Shown here in pieces: positions 8,672 through 18,168 of a stretch of 64,000 nucleotides of DNA (its first letter is position 1; every line of letters starts with the position of its first letter). This DNA is from Terriglobia bacterium (GTDB lineage: Bacteria > Acidobacteriota > Terriglobia > Terriglobales > Acidobacteriaceae). The DNA lies in contig JAIQFH010000013.1 of the NCBI GenBank assembly GCA_020073385.1, forward strand, positions 1 through 64,000, read 5' to 3'. The position numbers and the translations under genes were made by a program. The notes under the pieces are model-generated. The model was not told the DNA's origin. It was given only the letters and a program-made list of their open reading frames with translations, and did no database searches.

Positions 8672-9286
8672 TCAGGGGTTTTGTCCAGAGAATGACTGGC
8701 ACGAAACGTTGGGGTGCCAGTTCACAAACGTGCCGCTGGGATTTTCTTTCCAAGCCCAAACATGCAGGGTGTAGAAGGCGGGGAGCCCAAATCGATTGGG
8801 AGCATCGAACAGGTGAAAAAGCTGTCCCATCAGTTCGGGTGGAAACGAATGCGCCGAATTCCATGTGTCGGCGAGAACCAGATAGTCGGCGCCAATCAAC
8901 CGCAGACTTCCGTTTGGCAGCGGCTCATAGATCACAATCTGGGGACGAGTAGCATCGATGATTCCGCTGTTGAGTAGATCACTGTTTATGAAGTGAAGGC
9001 CCATTGCCCCTTCAGTGTCCCCACTCACGCAACCGAATTGGAGGGTATAGCCCGCAGCCTCAGCTACCGACACATCCTTAAAGCGCTCAGTCGCATTCCG
9101 GACAATCGTGAGCAATGCACTCGCTGTGCTCCGATGGTCCGCCGTGATGTCGTGCGTTTGCGTTGTGATGGCATACGAGTGGCCAGCCTGCGCGAGGGCT
9201 CGAGACGGACAAACGCCTACGAGACAGAGAGTAGTCAATAGAGCTATGGCCATTGTCACGGCTCCTGTCCATATTGTTTTCAACAT
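8672..9286 (-). CDS. Exported protein of unknown function
   Basis: The start is ATG 9286 (AAAGGAAAA upstream), giving 204 residues with a signal peptide ending near CPSRALAQA. The mature protein has no domain I can name with certainty; it contains two spaced Cys residues (FGCVSG and NVSCQSF), the aromatic stretch TLHVWAWKENPSG, and GAMGLHFINSDLL. Similar sequences occur as small hypothetical exported proteins in soil bacteria. It is transcribed divergently from the winged-helix-TPR regulator across a 127-bp gap, so that regulator is a candidate controller. Confidence 0.6.
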   Translation of the reverse strand: MLKTIWTGAVTMAIALLTTLCLVGVCPSRALAQAGHSYAITTQTHDITADHRSTASALLTIVRNATERFKDVSVAEAAGYTLQFGCVSGDTEGAMGLHFINSDLLNSGIIDATRPQIVIYEPLPNGSLRLIGADYLVLADTWNSAHSFPPELMGQLFHLFDAPNRFGLPAFYTLHVWAWKENPSGTFVNWHPNVSCQSFSGQNP

Positions 9287-9413
9287 ACTGTTTTTCCTTT
9301 TCTGGTTCTTATCTTGTCGTTCAAGTTTGGAAGAGCCGAGACCATTAGGCGGCATCGGTCTCCCGAATGTCCTTCCAGCCAGGTGACTTTTTTGTTACGT
9401 TTTTCTGATCCGT

Positions 9414-11081
9414 ATGCCTCACGTGGGGACGCGCTATCAGTTCGGACCTTTTGAGCTCGACGCTGCAGAACACCGGCTTCTGCGCGATGGAGTAGAGGTG
9501 TCTCTCCAGCTGAAGGCGTTCGCGATGCTATGTGTGCTGGTGGAGAACGCCGGCCGGCTGCTCAAGAAGGAAGACCTGTTGCGGCAGGTGTGGCCCGACA
9601 CAGTAGTGGAGGAAAACAACCTTAACAAGAGCGTTTCGTTGCTTCGCAAAGCGCTAGGGGAGCATGCCGCAGGGCAGTCATACATCGAGACGGTGCCGAG
9701 AGCGGGGTATCGCTTTGTCGCACCGGTCATACGGATCGAGCCCCAGGCAGCTTCGTCGGGCGCCAACGATCTGCTCGATGCATCTCTTCCTGACCAACCG
9801 GATCGGTCTGTCGCCGTCCTGTATTTCGAGAATCTGAGTGGAGCCAAAGAGGACGAGTATTTTCGTGATGGCATGACCGAAGATGTCATTACCGAACTCG
9901 CAAAGATCAAGAACCTGCGCGTTGTTCCGCGCTCTGCGGTGCTTGCCTTTCGCGACAAAACGCCACAGGTTGCACAGGTTGGTCAACAGCTACGGTCGGC
10001 CTACGTGCTTCAGGGCAGCATTCGCCGGGCTGATAGTCGTCTGCGTGTTACCGTGCAACTGGCGGAGGCCCGTACTGGGCACTCCGTGTGGGCAGAGCGT
10101 TACGATCGGCAAATGGAAGATGTCTTCGCCATTCAGGACGAGATCGCCCAGAACATTGCCCGAGCTCTGAGCGTTATGCTCACGGAAGGCGAAAAACACG
10201 AGATTGAGAAGACACCGACCCGCAACATTCAGGCATACGATTACTACCTGCGGGGCCGCCAGTTTTTCTACCAAATGACCCGCAAAGGCCTGGAGTCTGC
10301 GCGTCAGATGTTCGCCCGTGCCATCGTACTGGATCCGGGCTACGCGCGTGCGTATGCCGGGGTGGCAGACTGCTGCTGTTTTCTGTACATCTGGAGCGAT
10401 TCGAGTCTAGACAATCTTCGCGAAGCGCTCTCTGCGAGTTGTCGCGCCGCTGGTATGGACCCGCAATCGGCGGAGGCGCACGCCTCCTGTGGCTTCGCTG
10501 AGTATTTGAACAAGAACTACGAGCAAGCTGAGAAGGAATTCCAGATCGCTATTCATTTGGATTTCCGCCTTTTTGAGGCTTATTACTTCTACGCACGATC
10601 GTGCTTCGAACGAGGACAATACGAAAAAGCAGCTTCGCTTTTTGCCCGCGCCAGTCAAGCAAACCCGGACGACTATCAAGCCCACACGCTTCGTGGTCTT
10701 TGCTTTCAGGCACTCCACCGCGTAAGAGATGCCTGCGAAGCCTTCCGGCTTGGTGTCCAGAAGGCAGAACATCAGCTCGAACGCCACCCGGACGATGTGA
10801 AGGCATTCTCTACGGGAGCCAGCGCTCTTTACGGCATCGGCGACTGGGTTCGTGCCCGGGAATGGGCAGACCGCGCCTTGTCCTTGGAGCCTGAGGAAGG
10901 TCCGATTCTCTACAATGTCGCCTGTGTCTTCGCACTCCTCAGAGAGAGCGACAAAGCCATCGCTTGTTTGGAAAAGGCCTTCGCGTTGGGCTATGGCAAC
11001 AAGGCATGGATCAAGAACGACCCCGACTTGTCATCGGTGCGCGATCATCCGCGGTTCCAAGCCCTGATTCATGGAATGTGA
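9414..11081 (+). CDS. One-component regulator: OmpR-type winged helix + TolB-like domain + TPR
   Basis: A 555-residue protein. Residues ~5-105 form a Trans_reg_C winged helix (FGPFELDAAEHRL, then DLLRQVWPDTVVEENNLNKSV and a SYIETVPRAGYRFVAPV ending). Residues ~130-250 are the TolB/FlgO-like domain often found in this architecture (SVAVLYFENLSG, then YVLQGSIRRADSRLRVTVQL). The rest is a TPR array starting at YDYYLRGRQFFYQ. No transmembrane helix is evident, unlike CadC, so it is probably cytoplasmic. The architecture is very common in Acidobacteriota. It faces the exported unknown and MddA-like genes head-to-head and may regulate them or itself. The ligand sensed through the TolB/TPR part is unknown. 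Confidence 0.85.
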   Translation: MPHVGTRYQFGPFELDAAEHRLLRDGVEVSLQLKAFAMLCVLVENAGRLLKKEDLLRQVWPDTVVEENNLNKSVSLLRKALGEHAAGQSYIETVPRAGYRFVAPVIRIEPQAASSGANDLLDASLPDQPDRSVAVLYFENLSGAKEDEYFRDGMTEDVITELAKIKNLRVVPRSAVLAFRDKTPQVAQVGQQLRSAYVLQGSIRRADSRLRVTVQLAEARTGHSVWAERYDRQMEDVFAIQDEIAQNIARALSVMLTEGEKHEIEKTPTRNIQAYDYYLRGRQFFYQMTRKGLESARQMFARAIVLDPGYARAYAGVADCCCFLYIWSDSSLDNLREALSASCRAAGMDPQSAEAHASCGFAEYLNKNYEQAEKEFQIAIHLDFRLFEAYYFYARSCFERGQYEKAASLFARASQANPDDYQAHTLRGLCFQALHRVRDACEAFRLGVQKAEHQLERHPDDVKAFSTGASALYGIGDWVRAREWADRALSLEPEEGPILYNVACVFALLRESDKAIACLEKAFALGYGNKAWIKNDPDLSSVRDHPRFQALIHGM

Positions 11082-11250
11082 ACGTTAAGGCAAGAAAGCA
11101 CTGTTCGCCCACCCACCCATTCCTCGCCTCGTCAAGGAGGCGTGTTTCAAGGTTGAACGGCTAAGTAAGTCGGCACGAACCTAAGGCCATACGGGTTTTG
11201 TTCAGTGCCCCTTAGATCTGCGGGCCTCCAACTCGGCTCGTTGAAATGGA

Positions 11251-11386
11251 TTGTGACGCCGGTGTGACGCAAAACCTGCCATCACTGCCAAAGTTGACAT
11301 CATTGACACTTCACGACGATTGATTCTAAATAAGTTGTTTGTTTGCAACGCGACCTGGGAAATTCGGCATACAGGTCCGGCTGCCA
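11251..11386. repeat. Non-coding dispersed repeat, copy B (in the 11082-11394 gap)
   Basis: The 313-bp gap between the regulator and the PfkB kinase holds no credible gene. It contains ttgtgacgccggtgtgac at 11251-11268 and aattcggcatacaggtccgg, continuing ctgcca, at 11361-11386; both match blocks near 6.6-6.7 kb. Together the copies bracket the five-gene block 6776-11081. I see no recombinase here and no clean target duplication. Confidence 0.6.
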
Positions 11387-11394
11387 CAAACTGT

Positions 11395-12264
11395 TTATTT
11401 CATCCATTCCCTCGTTCCGCGGAATCGGCAGGATTCTGCAGCGATCCTGGTTGCTGACTGCAAAGCCTCCACAAACCCAAGCCCGATGGAGGAGTAATAA
11501 CAAAAGGCTCCATGAAAAATATCCCCGGCGCCCATGGTGTCGGCCACTTGGACCTGGGGGACTTGTACGACGCCAGAGGCGACGTTGGAGACAAAACGTA
11601 CTGATTCAGATCCCCTCGTGATGGCGATGTTGGTTACGCCGCATTTTTTCAGATAGCTGAGGACGTCGTTCTCAGTCGCGCACGTGGGGGGCAAGAAGTC
11701 GGCCGAGCAGATTGCCGTCTCAACCCTCTTAAGCAGTTCTTCGGTTCCGTCCTTCCAGCTTCCACCATCGAACACCACCGGAATTCCCCGAGCATGGGCC
11801 GTCCCGGCCCACGTTTGGCAGACCTGCATGTAATGGCCATCCACCAGGACCACGGATGCCTGCTTGAAGGCGGCTTCGTCGAGTTGCGCGGCGAGGGCGG
11901 TCACGCGGGTTGCATTGGCAGAGATGATATTGCGCTCTCCCGCTTTGTTGACGGAGATCGACGATATGACGGGTACGTCGTCGAAGGCGGGATTGAGATC
12001 GATGAGCCGGACCGAATAGCGCTCAAGTTCCTGCCGCACCAGGTTGGCTAACGGATGACGCCCGACAGCCGTTACTAGAGTTGCTGCTCCACCAAGGTGA
12101 CTGAATGTGATGGAGGCATTGGTCGCTGGTCCGCCGACGTGCACGTCCTGAGAGAGGGCCACTACTTTTTTGTTCGGTGAAGGGAAATGATCCACGGCGT
12201 AGACGACGTCGATTGTCGAGAGTCCCACGAAAATTCCGTTTGTCACAGTCTGCCTTCCATTCAA
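11395..12264 (-). CDS. PfkB-family sugar kinase
   Basis: A 289-residue ribokinase/PfkB-fold kinase. Signature 1 appears as GGPATNASITFSHLGG near residue 44. Signature 2 appears as DTMGAGDIFHGAF near residue 245, with the catalytic-base Asp in GAGD and the anion-hole glycines. Kinases of this family phosphorylate sugars such as ribose, fructose, tagatose-6-phosphate or 2-keto-3-deoxy acids; I cannot choose from sequence alone. Its near neighbour is a NagB-like deaminase, divergently oriented beyond a 469-bp gap, which fits a role after deamination of an amino sugar. The gene ends beside a dispersed repeat and is monocistronic. Confidence 0.85.
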   Translation of the reverse strand: MNGRQTVTNGIFVGLSTIDVVYAVDHFPSPNKKVVALSQDVHVGGPATNASITFSHLGGAATLVTAVGRHPLANLVRQELERYSVRLIDLNPAFDDVPVISSISVNKAGERNIISANATRVTALAAQLDEAAFKQASVVLVDGHYMQVCQTWAGTAHARGIPVVFDGGSWKDGTEELLKRVETAICSADFLPPTCATENDVLSYLKKCGVTNIAITRGSESVRFVSNVASGVVQVPQVQVADTMGAGDIFHGAFCYYSSIGLGFVEALQSATRIAAESCRFRGTREWMK

Positions 12265-12409
12265 ACGCCGCTTGCAAACATCTTAACTCCGTACGAAACG
12301 TCCGGATTCTTTCTGAGAAGCCGAGATGATTCAGGCTGATGCCGCTTGCTTCGCGCCTCAGGAATGGAAGAGAGTTGAGGGAGGAGCAAGCTGCGCGCTC
12401 CCCAAGGGC

Positions 12410-12640
12410 TAGAGAGTGTACGTGGGAACGGGTGTCGTCCCTACGGGACTTGCACATTTGTTCCACTTCCCCGGCACTTCCGTGCCGGGCTTTCATATCT
12501 CGCCGCTACACGGCTGGAGTTTTGGTGGTGCTTGTTCCACCGCTTGCGCTCAATGGCAGTACTCACACTCTAAAGCCGGCGTCCTTTGGCGCATCTAAAC
12601 GGCACGGCTGAAGCCGGTGCCCTACACAAAACCCGTGCCC
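12410..12640. repeat. REP-like cluster of palindromes in the 12265-12733 intergenic gap
   Basis: The 469-bp gap between the divergent kinase and deaminase genes carries no gene but holds several short hairpins. gtccc-tac-gggac lies at 12437-12449, cccggcac-ttcc-gtgccggg at 12470-12489, gccg-ctaca-cggc at 12502-12514, and an imperfect ggcacggct/agccggtgcc pair at 12601-12621. The composite resembles long REP-type elements that I recall recurring in Acidobacteriota genomes, often linked to REP-associated tyrosine transposases (RAYTs). No transposase lies nearby. The downstream deaminase promoter must lie within or after it. Confidence 0.55.
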
Positions 12641-12733
12641 AAAACCAAGTGTATGAGATGGCTTCCAGACAAGTACGGTATGGCTTCCCAGATAAACTGG
12701 AGCGCTAACTGTTCAGCGACAGGAGATGCCAAG

Positions 12734-13477
12734 GTGAAAGTCAGAGTCTTTTCCGATAAGTATGTCCTTGCCGCAGCTGCGGCCACAGACGCCGCCACTG
12801 CGATCCGGCGCGCTATCGATGATCGTGGAAGTGCACGGATCATCGCCGCCACCGGGGCGTCACAGTTTGAGTTTCTTGAGGAGCTCACAAAAGCGCCCGG
12901 CGTGGACTGGAAGAGGGTGGAGATGTTCCACCTCGACGAATACCTGGGGCTTCCCCCGACGCATCCGGCAAGTTTCCGGAAATATCTGCTCGACAGGCTC
13001 ATCAATAAAGTGGGAATTTCTCGCTATCACCTGCTGGATGGGGAAGGAGATCCAAAGCAAGTTATTGCCGAGGTGACTACCGAGATTCGGAAAGCGCCAA
13101 TCGACGTGGCATTTGTCGGGATCGGTGAGAATGGGCACCTGGCGTTCAACGATCCTCCGGCCGACTTTGAAACGGAGGAGGCTTACATCGTGGTGGAACT
13201 CGACGAAGCGTGCCGCAGACAGCAGATGGGTGAAGGTTGGTTCAAGAATCTGGCCGATGTTCCGGGACGCGCACTGTCAATGACAGTGCGGCAGATACTC
13301 GAGGCGAAAGAGATCATTTGCGTTGTCCCGGATGCCCGTAAAGCACAGGCTGTGGCGAAATGCCTTGCAGGCGAGATCAGCCCGATGGTCCCTGCGTCCA
13401 TCCTTCGCGGTCATGACCGGGCAGTGATTTATCTCGATAAAGATTCCGCAGCCTGGCTGCCGGCGGGGGCTCAATGA
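12734..13477 (+). CDS. nagB: NagB-like glucosamine-6-phosphate deaminase
   Basis: GTG 12734 follows AGGAGA by 8 nt and starts a 247-residue protein; the track start 39 codons upstream lies in the REP-like gap. Family motifs are [11 protein letters not shown] (phosphate loop), FHLDEYLG (contains the Asp that acts as proton acceptor in E. coli NagB) and [14 protein letters not shown]. Relative to the E. coli GxGxDGHxxFNEP motif, Asp is replaced by Asn and Glu by Asp while the catalytic His stays. That substitution marks a distinct subgroup. The expected reaction is amino-sugar phosphate to ketose phosphate plus ammonia. Its 3' end overlaps the converging esterase gene by 7 bp. The AgaS-like and AgaR-like genes further along support an amino-sugar role. 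Confidence 0.8.
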   Translation: MKVRVFSDKYVLAAAAATDAATAIRRAIDDRGSARIIAATGASQFEFLEELTKAPGVDWKRVEMFHLDEYLGLPPTHPASFRKYLLDRLINKVGISRYHLLDGEGDPKQVIAEVTTEIRKAPIDVAFVGIGENGHLAFNDPPADFETEEAYIVVELDEACRRQQMGEGWFKNLADVPGRALSMTVRQILEAKEIICVVPDARKAQAVAKCLAGEISPMVPASILRGHDRAVIYLDKDSAAWLPAGAQ

Positions 13478-16146
13478 ACATAGGCTCCGCCCGGCAGCAG
13501 ATATTGCACCGGCCAGAGTTCCACTTTTTCGTTCACCAGTTCTGACCACTTCAAAGCTTGCGCGTTGGGTTGGGGAAGCAGCGTGAAGTCCGGGAGAGTT
13601 TCGGCAACGCCACTACCAAGAGTGTAGGTGTCACCAACGCCGGTAATTGCGAACTCAGAATGATCGCTCTGCTTTTCCCGAACGAAACGTGCCGCGATCT
13701 CAAAGTCCTCAATCATCTGCAGAAAATATGGCCTGCCTGTCAGCACTGAGTTGTAGACGTAGTCGGCCAGCACTCCGGAGATTGGGCTGACGTACGCAGC
13801 GTCCGCATCCATCTGGGCCAGGCTCGGATCGTCCTGAGAGGTGGCCTTGTACTGCATCCGGGTCTCGCCTTGCCCGCGTGGATCAATGGATACAACGTCG
13901 TACCCCTGATCGAGGTACTTCTTTACTTCGGGCCAATCTTCTGCGGTGAGTTTCCCTCTGGGGCCGAGCAAGAACAAAACCGGGCGGCGGGTCTCGCCTT
14001 TGTGGATATGAAGAAGAGGCATTTCGAGATACTGACTGTGGCGAATCACATACCGGTCGATGTTGACATCGGCGAATTGCGATTGCCCGGTGAGTTCCCA
14101 GCGAATTTCCCGCGCGCCCCACACCGGACCTTGATATGGCGAGACGCTCCACGACTGAATTTCGGGTCGAAGATTTGAGTTGTAGAGTTGCTTGAGAGTC
14201 GATCCAGCTTGTTTCTTGTGTTCCTCGTAGTATTCGCGGATAACGTCCATGAGCGATCGTGCGGCTGGATAGTCCATCAAAACCTGGCCGGTATGCGTGC
14301 ATTGCAGCGTCTTCTCATCCAATTCTTCAACAGGCGGAAGGTCTCGGCGATCCGGAAGACCATTGAAATGATCCAGAAACTGGAATGCCGCCGTCTGGTT
14401 TTCTATGGAGTACTCGTGGCCGTGATATCCCTCATGCATCGCGATTCGATCGGAATGCCCGAACCTTGAGTAAATATCTTCAACCTCACGAAATGTCTGG
14501 TGAGTGCCTTCAATGGGAAAGAAATCCAATACGGCTGCGGCTACGAAGACGGGCCGGGGATACATCATCAGCAGGAGTCCGGGATGATCGATCCCGTTCG
14601 AGATCGTCCCATATAGATCCTGCTCAGGATCGCTGTCGGGATCTTTGAAGATGCGGTTGTACATGCGCATGGACAGAGCAGTGATGTAGCAGGATGGAGC
14701 GACAACTTTGATTCGCGGATCGAGGGCAGCGATGTATGCAGCTTGGGTCCCTCCGCCGCTCGTACCGGTGATGCTGATGCGTTCCTGATCTACGTCAGGG
14801 CGCGTGAGCAGGTAGTCGAGTGCACGAATGCCATCCCAGATTTCCCAGCGCGCCAGGTTCGTTCCGGCAAGATAGGCCAGATTTCCCAGGACGGCGTGCT
14901 CGGCGCAAATCAAGTTATAGCGACTCTTTGCCTTCTTGCTGTCCCAAAACTGGCTGCGCTCGCCCTGGCCTACCGGGTCCCAGCTGATGACAACATATCC
15001 ACGCTGCACCAGTCGCTGGCAAATAGGTCCATAGTGCACCTTGCCATTCGCGGAGTGGCCACTTGGAACCAGAACGGCGGGGTGGCGCGTGTTTTCGTCA
15101 TCGGGCGCGTACACAAGGGCAGTGACATACACGCCGGGCAAGCTCTCAAAGATCAATTTCTCGATGTGAAAGCCCCGCATCTGAATTCGGCCAGTGATCT
15201 GAGGGTTGAGTGGAGTTTTTCTTGTTGGAAGTCCGCCGATCATCTCGAGCAGGCGCGCCCTCATCTCTTGCTGCAATTGCAGCAAGTCATTTTCGGTGCT
15301 GAGGGAGGCCCATCTCTTGCGACGTTGGTCGTCTTGATGCCACGCACGTTCGGTTTGATATTTCAAGTACGGAGTAATGGTTGGCCCGGGAGCCGAGCTT
15401 TGCGGAAGGACGCGGAAAGCATCGGCAGGGGGCGCGTCGCTGCCCGAGATACGGACGAGTTCCAGCAGACCGAATCGCTCCGGAACGTGGAAGCTATTAC
15501 TCATCGGGGGCTGCCACGCGATCTCGTGTCGAGCAGAAGCAGGTCCCTGGCTGCGAAACAGGTTTATCCGCAGAACGTTTCCCGCCGCCGCGGGACGTGA
15601 ATCAATCGCAGAATACGGAATCCGCATAGCTCCGTACCAAACGTGAGCCGCCTGATCGATTCGCACGGAGACTTCCATACCCGAATTCCACTTCCAACCT
15701 TCCTCGTGGTGAGGATTGTGAAGGTCTATGTCGAGATCGATCCATTCCCCTTGCGGGGAAATCTCAAATTCTTTATAGCGCTTGATGTCCTTGAAGTCGC
15801 TGCCAATGAAAGCCTCTGCCACATCCCAGTTCCACAGCTCGTTCGTCTCGGTGGACGCCTGCGGGTTCGGTTTTAGATTGAGCTGTTCGTACGGGCAGAT
15901 GTAGAGAATGTAGAGATTCTGATTCGTCCACCGCATGCGAATCTCGGTTCGATAGTGCGCGTCGGGCTTGCCGTGGGAATTGGCGTCCATGTATACGGGG
16001 ATCGCGCCGCGCCAGAATTGTGAGGATGAATTCGTATCCAGAGGAGCATCTTGCTCTGCCCACATAGCCTTGATCGTTGGGCTTGCAGCAAAAGCACTGG
16101 CGGCGAACGCGACGACGAGGATCAAGAATTTAAGAAAGCCATTCAT
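13471..16146 (-). CDS. Exported carbohydrate esterase: CBM9-like domain + tandem alpha/beta-hydrolase domains
   Basis: An 891-residue protein with a signal peptide ([14 protein letters not shown]). Residues ~30-230 look like a carbohydrate-binding family 9-like beta-sandwich ([21 protein letters not shown]). A first alpha/beta-hydrolase of acetyl-xylan-esterase type follows, with [11 protein letters not shown] and a GTSGGG nucleophile elbow, and a likely His in [10 protein letters not shown] second hydrolase-like domain covers the last ~220 residues ([11 protein letters not shown]), but its elbow reads GVGDTY, so the serine is missing. It is probably a sugar-ester deacylase or acyl esterase acting outside the inner membrane. 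It is the last gene of the 20818-13471 operon and overlaps the preceding DapA-like gene by 17 bp. Confidence 0.78.
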   Translation of the reverse strand: MNGFLKFLILVVAFAASAFAASPTIKAMWAEQDAPLDTNSSSQFWRGAIPVYMDANSHGKPDAHYRTEIRMRWTNQNLYILYICPYEQLNLKPNPQASTETNELWNWDVAEAFIGSDFKDIKRYKEFEISPQGEWIDLDIDLHNPHHEEGWKWNSGMEVSVRIDQAAHVWYGAMRIPYSAIDSRPAAAGNVLRINLFRSQGPASARHEIAWQPPMSNSFHVPERFGLLELVRISGSDAPPADAFRVLPQSSAPGPTITPYLKYQTERAWHQDDQRRKRWASLSTENDLLQLQQEMRARLLEMIGGLPTRKTPLNPQITGRIQMRGFHIEKLIFESLPGVYVTALVYAPDDENTRHPAVLVPSGHSANGKVHYGPICQRLVQRGYVVISWDPVGQGERSQFWDSKKAKSRYNLICAEHAVLGNLAYLAGTNLARWEIWDGIRALDYLLTRPDVDQERISITGTSGGGTQAAYIAALDPRIKVVAPSCYITALSMRMYNRIFKDPDSDPEQDLYGTISNGIDHPGLLLMMYPRPVFVAAAVLDFFPIEGTHQTFREVEDIYSRFGHSDRIAMHEGYHGHEYSIENQTAAFQFLDHFNGLPDRRDLPPVEELDEKTLQCTHTGQVLMDYPAARSLMDVIREYYEEHKKQAGSTLKQLYNSNLRPEIQSWSVSPYQGPVWGAREIRWELTGQSQFADVNIDRYVIRHSQYLEMPLLHIHKGETRRPVLFLLGPRGKLTAEDWPEVKKYLDQGYDVVSIDPRGQGETRMQYKATSQDDPSLAQMDADAAYVSPISGVLADYVYNSVLTGRPYFLQMIEDFEIAARFVREKQSDHSEFAITGVGDTYTLGSGVAETLPDFTLLPQPNAQALKWSELVNEKVELWPVQYLLPGGAYVH

Positions 16147-17143
16147 CGAGATGTTCCTTCACGAAAGAATTATCCTGCAGATGTGGGTACGCCTGGCAGA
16201 CGCGGTTGATCTCTTCGATCTGTCCTGGAGAAAGATCTTCGTTGGGATCGAGGCACCAGCGTCCCGCGAGCAGGCCTTGCTGGCGCAGGATCTCGTGAAT
16301 GCCGGGGATGCAGCCGTGAAAACTATGCGCTGGATCAAAGATGGCGGAGTTCGCGTCTGTCAATTGCTCTGCGAGCGTCAACAGATCAGCAGGGACGGGG
16401 CTTAGCCTGCCCTTGATAAGGTTAAGGTGACCGACCGCAGTTTTTGTCCAAACGGCCCATTGGCCGAGCAATCCCCCCGCAAAGCGAACTTTCTCGCCGC
16501 TAAAATCGAATTGAGTTACAAGATCAAGAAGAATGTGGTCGTCATTGCCTGTATAGAGCGCGATTTCGCGGGCACGGCCTGATTGAGCCACGGCTCGGAC
16601 GACATCCAGCGTGTGATATCGGTTGAATGGGGCAATCTTGATCGCTACCACATTTTCGATTTCTGCGAGCCCGCGCCAGAACTCGTAGGGCAGAACGCAG
16701 CCTCCGACACTGCTCTGTAAATAAAACCCCATGATCGGAATAGTCGAAGCGATCGAGTGGGCATGTTCCAGAAGTTGCGGAACGGGCTCGCCTCGTAAGG
16801 CAGCAAGGCTGAGAAGAGCAACATCGAAGCCTAACGTGGCGGCTAGCTCGGCTTCTTTCTCTGCCTGCTGCCGTTTGCCGCAGACTCCGGCAATCTTGAC
16901 TACTTCCTTATCCGCAGACTCTTCCATGGCAAGTTCCAGCACCGGGCGGAGCAACGCGAATTTGGGATCCCGGATCGCGAACTGCGTGGTGTGCACGCCC
17001 ACGGCGATGCCGCCTGCTCCCGCCGCCAGGTAGTAGCGTGTGAGAGCACGTTGCCGTCGCTCGTCCAATTTGCGTTCTGCCGTGAGCGCAAGCGGATGCG
17101 CCGGAATCACGAGGCCGGAAAGCAGTTTTTCGCGCACGTTCAT
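16130..17143 (-). CDS. DapA/NAL-family aldolase (dihydrodipicolinate synthase-like)
   Basis: A 337-residue class I aldolase of the DapA/N-acetylneuraminate lyase family. The Schiff-base lysine is likely K169 in NVVAIKIAPF, and Y141 in GFYLQSS matches the conserved catalytic Tyr. The GTxGE-type loop is not canonical (VGVHTTQF), so it is not a biosynthetic DapA; family members of this kind cleave 2-keto-3-deoxy sugar acids. It overlaps the upstream epimerase by 1 nt (TAATG) and the downstream esterase by 17 bp. It sits with a 2-hydroxyacid dehydrogenase and an isomerase, which suits a sugar-acid degradation route ending in pyruvate plus an aldehyde. The exact substrate is unknown. Confidence 0.8.
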   Translation of the reverse strand: MNVREKLLSGLVIPAHPLALTAERKLDERRQRALTRYYLAAGAGGIAVGVHTTQFAIRDPKFALLRPVLELAMEESADKEVVKIAGVCGKRQQAEKEAELAATLGFDVALLSLAALRGEPVPQLLEHAHSIASTIPIMGFYLQSSVGGCVLPYEFWRGLAEIENVVAIKIAPFNRYHTLDVVRAVAQSGRAREIALYTGNDDHILLDLVTQFDFSGEKVRFAGGLLGQWAVWTKTAVGHLNLIKGRLSPVPADLLTLAEQLTDANSAIFDPAHSFHGCIPGIHEILRQQGLLAGRWCLDPNEDLSPGQIEEINRVCQAYPHLQDNSFVKEHLDEWLS

Positions 17144-18168
17144 TAGAACTTTCCATCCCGCGTAGCGAAGTGCGTGGGCTTATTCAACAACGGGCCGCCG
17201 TGGCTGATCCAATCCGCGACCCAGTCGATGGCTTGTTCAGCGCTCACTGTGGGACGACCAAACAGGTGATGCGCTTTCGCTGCATTGCTGAGAAGGGCGG
17301 TATCACGCTCTTCTCCCGAGAAGATAGGCTTCAGCCCAAAACGGCGGCCGAACTCCTCGGCAAGAAGTCGCACCGAAAGAGTCTCGGGCCCGGTGATGTT
17401 TAGAACCAACGGCGGCGACTGGCAATAGGGAAACGAGCGAAGGCAGTAAGAGTTGGCGTCCCTCTGCCAGAGAACATTCACGTGCCCCATGCGTAGATCA
17501 ACTGGGCGACGTTCGAAAACTGCCAAGGCAATGTCGACGAGCACTCCGTAGCGCAGTTCAACCGCGTAGTTCAGACGCAGAATCGCCACCTTCGTACCCC
17601 AGCGATGAGATCCATACTCGAACATGCGCTCACGGCCAAGCGCCGACTGAGCGTATTCGCCCTGAGCATCGACTGGATCGGATTCGATAGATCCGCCTTC
17701 GTTCACGCGCTTCAGCGGGTAAACATTACCGGTCGAGAACGCCACGATGTGGGATTCGCCGTAGCGTTCCGCGACGAGACCGGGCAAGAACGTGTTCATC
17801 GCCCAGGTCATGTGTTCTGCGCCGGTAGTTCCAAACTTGCGGGCGGCCATGAAGATGACATTCCTCGCGTCGGGTAGCTTGGCCAGCGCACCGGGTTCGA
17901 GCAAATCGCAGGCGATGGTGTCGATGTTATGGGCGGAGAAATGGTGGCGCGAGGCTTCGTCTGCAAATCGAGAAACCGCGAGGATACGTTGTTTCGCCCG
18001 AGCCTCGTCTGCAGCCCGGCGTGCCAACCGACAGAGGCTGGGGCCCATCTTCCCACCCGCGCCGAGAATCAGCAGGTCGCCATCCATCTTGGCCAACGCC
18101 GCAACATCGGCATCGGTTGGGCGCGAGAGATGCTCCTCGAGTTCCTGAATTGTCCCAATGTTTGTCAT
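17143..18168 (-). CDS. NAD-dependent epimerase/dehydratase-like protein
   Basis: A 341-residue extended-SDR protein. The nucleotide-binding loop LILGAGGKMGPSL sits ~32 residues from the start, further in than usual because of an N-terminal extension. The region VAFSTGNVYP matches the strand with the catalytic Ser/Thr. The usual YxxxK appears degenerate (EYAQSALGRERM: Tyr kept, Lys position not Lys), so classic epimerase chemistry is uncertain. A C-terminal substrate part is present (VLNITGPETLSVR). The gene starts directly after the GNAT stop and shares one base with the DapA-like start. It is probably a sugar or sugar-acid oxidoreductase in the same pathway. Confidence 0.75.
   Translation of the reverse strand: MTNIGTIQELEEHLSRPTDADVAALAKMDGDLLILGAGGKMGPSLCRLARRAADEARAKQRILAVSRFADEASRHHFSAHNIDTIACDLLEPGALAKLPDARNVIFMAARKFGTTGAEHMTWAMNTFLPGLVAERYGESHIVAFSTGNVYPLKRVNEGGSIESDPVDAQGEYAQSALGRERMFEYGSHRWGTKVAILRLNYAVELRYGVLVDIALAVFERRPVDLRMGHVNVLWQRDANSYCLRSFPYCQSPPLVLNITGPETLSVRLLAEEFGRRFGLKPIFSGEERDTALLSNAAKAHHLFGRPTVSAEQAIDWVADWISHGGPLLNKPTHFATRDGKF

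Noticed and set aside
14743-15600. 285-residue plus-strand ORF
   Set aside because: It is antisense to the esterase, whose catalytic motifs read cleanly on the other strand.
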